Shown in pieces: positions 26,539 to 34,609 of a stretch of DNA of 64,000 bases. The position numbers were made by a program, and so were the translations under genes. Origin of the DNA: JABWCE01 sp964617955. Lineage in GTDB: Bacteria > Bacteroidota > Bacteroidia > NS11-12g > UBA9320. Each line of letters opens with the position of its first letter. Position 1 is the stretch's first letter. The stretch is from the NCBI GenBank assembly GCA_964617955.1, contig CAZTXB010000003.1:124001-188000 (forward strand), read 5' to 3'. Under the pieces are notes generated by a model. It was given only the letters and a program-made list of their open reading frames with translations. It did no database searches and was not told the DNA's origin.

Positions 26539-28056
26539 ATGCTAACCCTCCGGGAAATATTTATTTTTTCTGAAACATCGCCATTGCTTTTCAGTCAATA
26601 TCTGTTTTTGTTTTTGCTTACGGCTGTGTATGGAGTGTTTGCCATTATTTATGACCGAATAAATCTCAGAACCCTCTTTCTAACCGCTTTCAGCGTTTTC
26701 TTTTACTACCGCACAGGGGGGCTGTTTTTTATACTGTTGGTTCTTTCCACCATTTATGATTTTTATCTGGCCAATGCCATTCATAAATCGGAAACACCTT
26801 GGAAAAGAAAACTCTTTCTTATCATCAGTCTGACGGTTAACTTAGGATTACTGGCCTTTTTTAAGTATTCCTACTATTTCACCGACGTCATAAATTCAAT
26901 AGCGGGAACACATTTTAAGGCCATCAACATATTCGCCTCTTTGTCAAACAACCTATTTGGTTCTCATTTCGACATCTTAAAAATTATTTTACCGGTAGGT
27001 ATCTCCTTTTTTACATTTCAAACTTTGAGTTATACCATCGACGTATACCGAAGGGTGATACCGCCCGCAAAAAACATTCTGGACTTTGGTTTTTTTGTCA
27101 CTTATTTCCCACAGCTGGTTGCAGGACCCATTGTAAGAGCGGTAGACTTTATACCTCAAATTGCAAAAAAATTCTCCCTTACTGAAAGGGAATTTGGGCA
27201 CGCCTTATTTTTAATCATGGGGGGATTGATTAAAAAAGCAATCATTTCCGACTATATATCCGTAAACTTTGTCGACCGGGTTTTCGACGACCCACAACTT
27301 TATTCAGGATTCGATAACCTCATGGCCGTTTATGGATACGCCATTCAAATTTACTGCGACTTCTCGGGATACAGCGATATGGCCATAGGCATCTCGCTTT
27401 TGCTTGGGTTCAGACTCCCCATTAATTTCGACTCGCCTTATATTTCCACCTCCATAACCGAATTCTGGAGGAGATGGCATATTTCCCTCAGCACCTGGTT
27501 GAAAGATTATTTGTACATCGCATTGGGTGGGAACAGAAAGGGCAAAGTGCGAACCTATGTAAACCTCCTGCTAACCATGCTCTTAGGAGGATTATGGCAT
27601 GGGGCAGCCAATAAATTTATCATTTGGGGTGCCTTTCACGGAGCCGCTCTTGCCATACACAAAGCCTATCTTGAGTATGTGCCATGGGCGAGACGTCAAA
27701 ATTCAAAGCTTTACAACCTGCTGGCAGGAATTTTAACCTTTCATTTCGTATGTTTTTGTTGGATCTATTTCAGAGCCGATGATGTTTCAACGGTTCAAAC
27801 CATGCTGGGACGGATATTCCATCATTTTTCAATTTCGGATATAGCCCTGAAAATTAAATCGTATCTCACCGTTTTTGGAATCATAGCCGCAGGTTTTGTT
27901 CTTCATTTCATTCCAAAAAAGTTCAAAAAAGGTGTAGAGGACAAATTTGCCTCCGCCCCTCTTGTGTTAAAGGTTGTGATTATGGCTATTGTAATTATTG
28001 GCGTTTACCAAGCCGCCAGCAGCGATGTGCAACCGTTCATTTATTTTCAGTTCTAG
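26539..28056 (+). CDS. MBOAT-family membrane O-acyltransferase (AlgI-like)
   Basis: A polytopic inner-membrane protein with about eleven hydrophobic segments that moves acyl groups across the membrane to an extracytoplasmic acceptor. Family motifs are LPVGISFFTFQTLSYTIDVYR, FPQLVAGPIVRA, IYCDFSGYSDMAIG, ITEFWRRWHISLSTWL and LLGGLWHGAANKF with the catalytic His. It is 505 aa. It follows the SGNH gene by 124 bases on the same strand, and the pair with manC points to polysaccharide O-acylation rather than lipid acylation. Confidence 0.93.
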   Translation: MLTLREIFIFSETSPLLFSQYLFLFLLTAVYGVFAIIYDRINLRTLFLTAFSVFFYYRTGGLFFILLVLSTIYDFYLANAIHKSETPWKRKLFLIISLTVNLGLLAFFKYSYYFTDVINSIAGTHFKAINIFASLSNNLFGSHFDILKIILPVGISFFTFQTLSYTIDVYRRVIPPAKNILDFGFFVTYFPQLVAGPIVRAVDFIPQIAKKFSLTEREFGHALFLIMGGLIKKAIISDYISVNFVDRVFDDPQLYSGFDNLMAVYGYAIQIYCDFSGYSDMAIGISLLLGFRLPINFDSPYISTSITEFWRRWHISLSTWLKDYLYIALGGNRKGKVRTYVNLLLTMLLGGLWHGAANKFIIWGAFHGAALAIHKAYLEYVPWARRQNSKLYNLLAGILTFHFVCFCWIYFRADDVSTVQTMLGRIFHHFSISDIALKIKSYLTVFGIIAAGFVLHFIPKKFKKGVEDKFASAPLVLKVVIMAIVIIGVYQAASSDVQPFIYFQF

Positions 28057-28202
28057 TCTGTAAGGCCAATTTATCCAATGCTCGTCCACCCTTGCTAATA
28101 AGTCAATTTACACATCTTCCTTTATGAAAAATTTAACGCCGTTAAAAGCATCGTCTGATAGCACCCTAAACTAAATTACCTGTCTGTACATTTAAATTAA
28201 AC

Positions 28203-28210
28203 TACCTTTG
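28203..28210 (+). promoter_or_regulatory. -7 box for rnr (TACCTTTG)
   Basis: An exact TAnnTTTG element ends 4 bases before the rnr ATG. If it is used, the transcript would be leaderless or nearly so. Confidence 0.5.
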
Positions 28211-28214
28211 CACC

Positions 28215-30329
28215 ATGGCCGGAAATAAATACGAACCCAACAACTGGATTGAGGCACAAGTTCTCGAGTTGCTAAATGAAAACCCCGGCAGAAGAATGAA
28301 TTATAAGCAAATTTCAGCAAGATTGGGATTTAGCTCTAAGAATGACCGGGAACTCGCCGATACGGCATTGAGAAATTTGGTTTTAAAATCAAATATTAAA
28401 GAACAGCCCATGGGCAGTTTTTTTTGCGAAGCCAAATCGAACTTTTTGGTAGGTCAAATCGAATTCAACAAGCGGGGTGCCGGTTATCTTCTTACCGATG
28501 AAAACGAACCGGATATACACATTGCGCCGGGAAGCACCTGGCCGGCTTTAAACGGAGATAAGGTAGAGGTTGAATTGGTGAGTTCCAAGCGTAAAGACAA
28601 ACCTGAAGGCAAGGTGGTGAGGGTAATTGAAAGAAACCGAACCGAATATATAGGCACAGTGCAAGTATCTGACGGCTTTGGTTTTTTTGTTCCTGACGAT
28701 ACGCGAAGTCATACCGATTTCTTTATACCCAAAGGAAAACTCAGGGGTGTAAAAAATAATTACAAGGCGGTGGTTAAACTCGAAGATTGGCCTCGTATGG
28801 CCAAAAATCCCAACGCCGAAGTTATCAGAGTGCTTGGAAAAGCAGGAGAAAACAATACCGAAATCAATGCCATTTTACTGGAATTCGGGCTTGACCCAAT
28901 TTTCTCCCCTGAAATATTAGCGGCGGCTGATATATTTCCAGATAAAATTGCAGAGGAGGAAATAAAAAGCAGAAAAGATTTTAGAAAAACGCTGACCATT
29001 ACTATTGACCCTGCCGATGCTAAAGATTTTGATGATGCCTTGTCGTTTAAAATTTTGGATGACAATCGATTTGAAGTGGGCGTTCATATTGCCGATGTTT
29101 CGCATTTTGTAACTGAAGATTCAATTATAGATAAGGAAGCTTATAAAAGGGCGACGTCTATTTATTTGGTTGACCGAGTAGTACCCATGCTTCCTGAAAG
29201 GCTTTCGAATGAATTGTGCTCGCTTCGTCCAAACGAAGAAAGTCTTTGTTTCTCAGCTGTTTTCGAGCTCAATGCGGAAGGAAAAATTTTGAAAGAATGG
29301 TTTGGAAAAACCATTATTTATTCCCACAGGCGGTTCAGCTATGAGGAGGCCCAAAGTATAATCGAAGCAGGCGAAGGTGAGCTGGCCAGCGAACTGTTAA
29401 CCCTGAACTCCATCGCTAAAAATTTAAAAAACACCCGCTTTAAGGATGGGGCTATATCCTTTGAAACGGAGGAAGTAAAGTTTGAATTGGATTCCTTGGG
29501 CAGACCTATAGGCATTATTAAAAAAATAAGGAAAGATGCTCACAAATTGGTTGAGGAATTTATGCTGCTGGCCAATAAGAGAGTAGCCACTTTGGTGAGT
29601 ACCAAATATAAACCCTACTCCATACCCTTTAGATTGCATGAGCCTCCGCAGCAAAACAAAATGATTGATTTTGCAGTAACGGCAGGTCGCTTTGGTCATA
29701 CAATAAAAACCGAATCCCATGAAGCTTATATAAAAAGTATTAATGAAATGAATGCCAAAATCGAAGGCAGCATGGAAGCTTCCATATTAATGCCTCTGGC
29801 AGTTAGAAGCATGGAGAAAGCTTTTTACACTTCTAAAAAAACAGGTCACTTTGGCCTTGGCTTTGAGTACTACGCCCATTTTACCTCACCCATACGAAGG
29901 TATCCCGATTTATTGGCTCACCGTTACCTTCAAAAAATGCTTACCAAGCAAAATCCAATTAATCAGGATGGACTGGAGGAAGCCTGTAAATGGAGCAGTA
30001 AGCGAGAACAATTGGCCACAGAAGCCGAGAGAGCTTCTATTAAGTACAAACAAACCGAATACATTTCCAAGCATATCGGAGACACCTTCGAGGGAATTAT
30101 TACAGGCATAACCGAATGGGGCATTTATGTAGAAATTATTGAGAATAAGTGCGAAGGCATGATACGCCTTAAAGATATGACCGACGATCAATATGACTTC
30201 TATGAGCAGGGGCGATATGTGATGGGCAAGCGAAATAAAATAAAACACCAGCTTGGCGATATTACCAACATCAGAGTAAAACGCACCAATGTTGCCAAAC
30301 GCTTAGTCGATTTTGAATTTTGTTTATAA
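28215..30329 (+). CDS. rnr: Ribonuclease R
   Basis: A processive 3'-5' exoribonuclease that degrades structured RNA and takes part in RNA quality control. An N-terminal winged helix (about 12-65) is followed by cold-shock domains (FLVGQIEFNKRGAGYL; FGFFVPDD). The RNB catalytic domain has the metal-binding TIDPADAKDFDDALSF (D265, D271, D273, D274), HIADVSHFV, RLSNELCSLRPNE and YAHFTSPIRRYPDLLAH. A C-terminal S1 domain follows (FEGIITGITEWGIYVEI). ATG 28215 gives 704 aa. It has the RNase R domain order, not that of RNase II. Confidence 0.95.
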   Translation: MAGNKYEPNNWIEAQVLELLNENPGRRMNYKQISARLGFSSKNDRELADTALRNLVLKSNIKEQPMGSFFCEAKSNFLVGQIEFNKRGAGYLLTDENEPDIHIAPGSTWPALNGDKVEVELVSSKRKDKPEGKVVRVIERNRTEYIGTVQVSDGFGFFVPDDTRSHTDFFIPKGKLRGVKNNYKAVVKLEDWPRMAKNPNAEVIRVLGKAGENNTEINAILLEFGLDPIFSPEILAAADIFPDKIAEEEIKSRKDFRKTLTITIDPADAKDFDDALSFKILDDNRFEVGVHIADVSHFVTEDSIIDKEAYKRATSIYLVDRVVPMLPERLSNELCSLRPNEESLCFSAVFELNAEGKILKEWFGKTIIYSHRRFSYEEAQSIIEAGEGELASELLTLNSIAKNLKNTRFKDGAISFETEEVKFELDSLGRPIGIIKKIRKDAHKLVEEFMLLANKRVATLVSTKYKPYSIPFRLHEPPQQNKMIDFAVTAGRFGHTIKTESHEAYIKSINEMNAKIEGSMEASILMPLAVRSMEKAFYTSKKTGHFGLGFEYYAHFTSPIRRYPDLLAHRYLQKMLTKQNPINQDGLEEACKWSSKREQLATEAERASIKYKQTEYISKHIGDTFEGIITGITEWGIYVEIIENKCEGMIRLKDMTDDQYDFYEQGRYVMGKRNKIKHQLGDITNIRVKRTNVAKRLVDFEFCL

Positions 30330-30362
30330 AAAAACAGACTCTTAATTTATTTTTTTTTGAAT

Positions 30363-30370
30363 GACCTTTG
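30363..30370 (+). promoter_or_regulatory. Weak -7 box before the polyprenyl synthase (GACCTTTG)
   Basis: GACCTTTG differs by one base from TAnnTTTG and ends 12 bases before the ATG. It may drive the ispB-type/rarA pair separately from rnr. Confidence 0.3.
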
Positions 30371-30382
30371 TGGTCAATTAAC

Positions 30383-31345
30383 ATGCATTCTTATCCCGAA
30401 CTATTAGCGCTTATTGAAGAGGAAATTGCCTCGCAACCGTTTAAAGGGACTCCTCAAAATTTATACGACCCCTTAAATTATATTCTTCAATTAGGCGGTA
30501 AGAGAATAAGACCCGTTCTGGCCTTAATGGGCTGTGAATTATTTTCCGATAACTTTGAGAGGGCTATGCCATTGGCTATGTCCATTGAACTTTTTCATAA
30601 TTTCTCTCTCATCCATGACGATATTATGGATAAGGCTCCCCTCCGGCGAGGGAAACCAACCGTTCATAAAAAATGGGATCGTAATATCGCCATTCAGTCA
30701 GGCGATTTGATGCTGGTTAAAGCTTATGAGGCACTCGCTCAATCGAAAGTTAAAAATTTAAATTTGTTATTCGAGATTTTCAATCAAACAGCCACCGGTG
30801 TTTGCGAAGGCCAGCAAATGGACATGAATTTTGAAAAACAAGACGATGTTACTGAGCTTGAGTATATTGAAATGATTCGTTTAAAGACTTCGGTTTTGCT
30901 CGGCTGCAGTTTGCAATTGGGTGCCATGGTGGCCGGCGCAAAAGTTGAAGATGCTAAAAGCCTCTATCATTTTGGAATCCATCTTGGGCTTGGCTTTCAA
31001 CTCATGGACGATTATCTCGACGCCTTTGGGACCCCTGAAGAGGTTGGGAAACAGCCGGGTGGCGATATTTTAAGCGGCAAAAAAACGCTGCTGGTTATAC
31101 AAGCTTGTAAATTTAACAAGGACGAACTGCTCTCCATACTGCATGACAATCAACTGGATTCGATGCTTAAAATCAGTAAAGTCAAAGCCATATTTAAAAA
31201 TTCAGGTGCTGAGGTGTATGTAAAAAATCGGTCGATGCTCGAATTTGAAAAAGCAGAATCGGAATTAATGAAAATCGAAGCCCCTGAACAAAGAAAAACG
31301 GAGCTGTTTAAATTATTGGATTTTATTAAAATGCGTAGATTTTAA
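30383..31345 (+). CDS. Trans-isoprenyl (polyprenyl) diphosphate synthase
   Basis: Condenses isopentenyl diphosphate onto an allylic diphosphate, probably to make the side chain of menaquinone or a shorter prenyl donor. The first Asp-rich motif is in LIHDDIMDKAPLRRGKPT (D79, D80, D83) and the second in QLMDDYLD (D209, D210, D213), with GGKRIRPVL near residue 40. ATG 30383 gives 320 aa; a TTG at 30368 overlaps the -7-like box. rarA begins 2 bases after the stop. Chain length cannot be read with confidence, so no specific symbol is given. Confidence 0.9.
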   Translation: MHSYPELLALIEEEIASQPFKGTPQNLYDPLNYILQLGGKRIRPVLALMGCELFSDNFERAMPLAMSIELFHNFSLIHDDIMDKAPLRRGKPTVHKKWDRNIAIQSGDLMLVKAYEALAQSKVKNLNLLFEIFNQTATGVCEGQQMDMNFEKQDDVTELEYIEMIRLKTSVLLGCSLQLGAMVAGAKVEDAKSLYHFGIHLGLGFQLMDDYLDAFGTPEEVGKQPGGDILSGKKTLLVIQACKFNKDELLSILHDNQLDSMLKISKVKAIFKNSGAEVYVKNRSMLEFEKAESELMKIEAPEQRKTELFKLLDFIKMRRF

Positions 31346-31347
31346 AA

Positions 31348-32625
31348 GTGGCCTCGCCAAACTTAAATATCCCTTTGGCTGAAAGACTCAGACCTAACAC
31401 CTTAGATGAGTTTATAGGCCAGGAACATTTATTGGGGGAGGATAAACCCATAAAAAAACTGGCAAAGAACAAAACCCCAAGGAGCCTTATTTTTTGGGGA
31501 CCCCCCGGGGTAGGCAAAACCACCCTTGCACGACTGTTAAGTCAATCGTGGGATATGCCTTTCTACAGTTTGAGTGCCATCAGTTCCGGCGTTAAGGATT
31601 TGAGAGACATCATTCTCTCGGCCGAACAGCAAGGAGGCGCACTGCTTTTTATTGATGAAATCCATCGATTTAACAAATCTCAACAGGATGCTCTTCTGGG
31701 CGCCGTGGAAACCGGTACCCTCACTTTAATAGGTGCCACAACCGAGAATCCAAGCTTTGAAGTGATAAGTGCTCTGCTTAGCCGCTGTCAGGTGTATGTC
31801 CTTGAGGCTTTCACCTCATCCGATCTTGAAAAAATCCTGAACAGGGCTATACTTTTGGATGCCTCTTTAAAAAAAATCAAAATACATCTTAAAGAAACCG
31901 AGGCACTATACCGCTTTAGTGGGGGCGATGGACGAAAACTTTTGAATTTGTTCGATATTGTTATACACACAGGAAATGAAAAAAGCAAAGTCGAAATCAC
32001 CAATCAACTTGTAGAAAAGACGCTTCAACAAAAGCTTGCCTTGTACGATAAGTCAGGCGAGCAGCATTACGATATCATATCGGCATTTATAAAAAGTATA
32101 AGAGGAAGCGACCCGAATGCTGCGGTATATTGGCTTGCGAGAATGCTCGCGGGTGGCGAGGATATTCGCTTCATTGCACGCCGTATGGTTATACTGGCAA
32201 GTGAAGATATTGGGCTTGCCAACCCAAATGCCCTCTTGATGGCGACCCAATGCTTTCAGGCCATAGAAATGATTGGGATGCCTGAAGCGAGAATTATTTT
32301 AAGTCAGGCAGCCATTTATTTGGCCACCTCCGCCAAGAGCAATTCCTCCTATATCGCCATTGAGAAAGCCATGGATATAGTAAAGAAAACCGGTGATTTA
32401 GCTGTTCCATTGCATTTGCGAAATGCGCAAACCGCATTGATGAAAAATCTTGGATATGGCAAGGAATACAAATATGCACACCACTTTGATCAGAATTTTG
32501 TAGATCTTGAATTTTTGCCTGAGCATATAAGTGGTACTTCCTTATTCGAACCCTCTCCTAATCCAAGGGAAGAGGAAATAAGAAAATATTTAAAAACGAG
32601 GTGGGGTGATAAATACCGTTACTGA
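31348..32625 (+). CDS. rarA: Replication-associated recombination protein A (RarA/MgsA)
   Basis: A AAA+ ATPase related to clamp loaders that acts at stalled replication forks. It shows PLAERLRPNTLDEFIGQEHLLG, Walker A WGPPGVGKTTLA, Walker B LFIDEIHRFNKSQQDALL, sensor IGATTENPSFEV and the RarA-specific C-terminal tetramerisation region (RGSDPNAAVYWLARML, GMPEARIILSQAAIYLA, GYGKEYKYAHHF). The GTG start at 31348 gives 425 aa. It is tightly linked to the prenyl synthase with no evident functional tie. Confidence 0.95.
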   Translation: MASPNLNIPLAERLRPNTLDEFIGQEHLLGEDKPIKKLAKNKTPRSLIFWGPPGVGKTTLARLLSQSWDMPFYSLSAISSGVKDLRDIILSAEQQGGALLFIDEIHRFNKSQQDALLGAVETGTLTLIGATTENPSFEVISALLSRCQVYVLEAFTSSDLEKILNRAILLDASLKKIKIHLKETEALYRFSGGDGRKLLNLFDIVIHTGNEKSKVEITNQLVEKTLQQKLALYDKSGEQHYDIISAFIKSIRGSDPNAAVYWLARMLAGGEDIRFIARRMVILASEDIGLANPNALLMATQCFQAIEMIGMPEARIILSQAAIYLATSAKSNSSYIAIEKAMDIVKKTGDLAVPLHLRNAQTALMKNLGYGKEYKYAHHFDQNFVDLEFLPEHISGTSLFEPSPNPREEEIRKYLKTRWGDKYRY

Positions 32626-32686
32626 TCTTAAAAAATGAAAAAAAGATGGTCAGGAGTGTCTTAAAATGCTCTGGCATAGAAGGGCA

Positions 32687-33988
32687 CTAACCCTTCGCCA
32701 TCAATGCTTCAATCTCTTCTACCTCTATTGGCATAGAGATTTCATCCATTAAATCCAGTTGGCCTTTTTCGGTAATTAAAATATTATTTTCGATGCGGAT
32801 GCCGATGCCTTCCTCCTTGATATAAATTCCGGGTTCGCAGGTGAAAAGATTTCCTACCTGCATTGGCTCATAACGCATACCCACATCGTGCACATCAATG
32901 CCCAAAAAGTGAGAGGTGCCATGCATGAAATATTTTTTATAGGCCGGCCAGTTGGGGTCTTCCTTGCCAATTTCATCCATGGTCAATAATCCTAAATCAA
33001 CCAATTCCTTTTCCATAAGCTCCTTGCCTACAATTTTGTGGTATTCCATGAGCATGGTGCCTGGGGTAAGAAGTTTGGTCGCTTCTCGCATGACGCGCAA
33101 AACCGCGTTATAAACATCCTTTTGTCTCTTGGTAAATTTGCCGCTAACCGGAAAAACACGGGTCATATCAGAGGCGTAGTTGGCATAATCCACGCCGCAG
33201 TCAACCAATAACAAATCGCCATCCTTACATTGCTTTTTGTTTTCAATATAATGCAATACACATGCCGATGCACCGCTGGCTACAATGGGATGAAACGAAT
33301 GTCCGTTTGCGCGGTTGCGGATATATTCATGTATCAGTTCAGCCTCAAGTTCATATTCCCAAACACCGGGTTTTGTAAATTTCAACAAACGTTCAAAACC
33401 CAACTTTGAAATGTGGATGGCTCGCCGGGTCAATTCAAGTTCTTCGTTTGATTTTACGCTTCTTAGGCGTTGCAAATGGGTAGAACTTCTTTCAAAATGG
33501 TGCAAGGGAAATTGTTGCATGACTTCCTTCACGAAATCCAATTCCTTGTACGGCGATTTAAAGCCAAACCTGTCATTTTCATTAAGAGGCAGATACACCG
33601 ACTTTGCAAGATTAATGATAGGCCTTATGGTACCCCAGAAATTATCATTCCAGAAAACGGTTAGGATGCCGGATACTTTGGTAGCATCCTCCTTGGTGTA
33701 TTTATACCCTTCCCAAATGGCAATCTTTTCGTTGGTTTGTTTCAAAAAAAGACATTCTCTGAATTCCTCCACAGGGCAATCCGGATAAATGACCAAAATT
33801 GAATCTTCCTGATCGATTCCGCTTAACCAAAATAAGTTTGAGTTTTGTTTAAAAGTGTGGTCTGCGTCCCCGTTCAAAACATATTCGTAATTACTGGTAA
33901 ACAGTGCGATGCTGTTTGGCTTTAAGATTTTTTTAAACTTTTCTCTGTTTTCAATAAAAAGTTTGGAATTTATTGCGTCGTATTTCAT
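32687..33988 (-). CDS. pepP: Xaa-Pro aminopeptidase (aminopeptidase P, M24B)
   Basis: A two-metal peptidase that removes an N-terminal residue preceding proline. The N-terminal creatinase-like domain (about 1-170) is followed by the pita-bread domain. Metal ligands are visible in LVDCGVDYANYASDMTRVF (two Asp), HGTSHFLGIDVHD (His), CEPGIYIKEEG (Glu) and IGIRIENNILIT (Glu). It has 433 aa. Its ATG overlaps the stop of the upstream membrane-protein gene by 4 bases. It converges with rarA over a 61-base gap without a clear terminator. Confidence 0.95.
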   Translation of the reverse strand: MKYDAINSKLFIENREKFKKILKPNSIALFTSNYEYVLNGDADHTFKQNSNLFWLSGIDQEDSILVIYPDCPVEEFRECLFLKQTNEKIAIWEGYKYTKEDATKVSGILTVFWNDNFWGTIRPIINLAKSVYLPLNENDRFGFKSPYKELDFVKEVMQQFPLHHFERSSTHLQRLRSVKSNEELELTRRAIHISKLGFERLLKFTKPGVWEYELEAELIHEYIRNRANGHSFHPIVASGASACVLHYIENKKQCKDGDLLLVDCGVDYANYASDMTRVFPVSGKFTKRQKDVYNAVLRVMREATKLLTPGTMLMEYHKIVGKELMEKELVDLGLLTMDEIGKEDPNWPAYKKYFMHGTSHFLGIDVHDVGMRYEPMQVGNLFTCEPGIYIKEEGIGIRIENNILITEKGQLDLMDEISMPIEVEEIEALMAKG

Positions 33989-34518
33989 GGTTTTATTTCG
34001 CTTTGGTCTATAATATTTTCCCCGCTTGCGGCTTGAGAAATATCCTTGTTTTCATAAAAGATTTTTGTGAGAAGCCAATAATTGAGAATAACCACCCCTA
34101 CCCCAAGTAGGGCAATAAAGACCCCTAAAACCGGGCCAATATTGGATTCACCCATCCATAAATCATTGGTTTTGGTATAATCGAAAACTTTCTCGCTCAA
34201 CCACCACCAACTGAGCAAAGTTAAGCTTACAAAGAATAATGCTGTCCACACAAAGGGGGCTTTCAATTTTCTTCTTGCATAAATGATGTTAGAAAATAAC
34301 AGCAGCAACGCTGTGCCGATATAATTGGTATTTGAGAGATAGCCTTTGTATTGATAAAAATCTTTGACATTTTGTTTAGAATCTTCGGTTCCGGAAAGGG
34401 TATTCGAAGCTAAATAGGCATAAAGCAAAGCTACGGTCATCGCTAGGATGGCAATTCCAAAAAATAGAGAATGCAATTTTAGTTTTCCGATGTTCCTCAC
34501 TTGTCTGCAGCCATGCAA
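33985..34518 (-). CDS. Small four-helix membrane protein, function unknown
   Basis: I do not recognise a family. Four hydrophobic segments are visible: about residues 16-38, 66-80, 90-107 and 130-150. The N-terminus and the C-terminal tail (KDISQAASGENIIDQSEIKP) are hydrophilic. As drawn, the protein is 177 aa with a TTG start at 34518; a GTG six codons later is an alternative, so the N-terminus is uncertain. It overlaps pepP by 4 bases, so the two are co-translated. Confidence 0.65.
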   Translation of the reverse strand: MHGCRQVRNIGKLKLHSLFFGIAILAMTVALLYAYLASNTLSGTEDSKQNVKDFYQYKGYLSNTNYIGTALLLLFSNIIYARRKLKAPFVWTALFFVSLTLLSWWWLSEKVFDYTKTNDLWMGESNIGPVLGVFIALLGVGVVILNYWLLTKIFYENKDISQAASGENIIDQSEIKP

Positions 34519-34584
34519 AAAAAAGCAAATTCCTTTAGATGCCCTCGCATAAAAGAAAAAGAATTTAGATTGGGCAATTAAAAA

Positions 34585-34592
34585 TATATTTG
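34585..34592 (+). promoter_or_regulatory. -7 box for the M13 peptidase gene (TATATTTG)
   Basis: An exact TAnnTTTG match ends 17 bases before the ATG at 34610. An upstream TTG is only 12 bases away, so the -33 element is uncertain. Confidence 0.45.
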
Positions 34593-34609
34593 CCTTTCAA
34601 ATTATCAAA

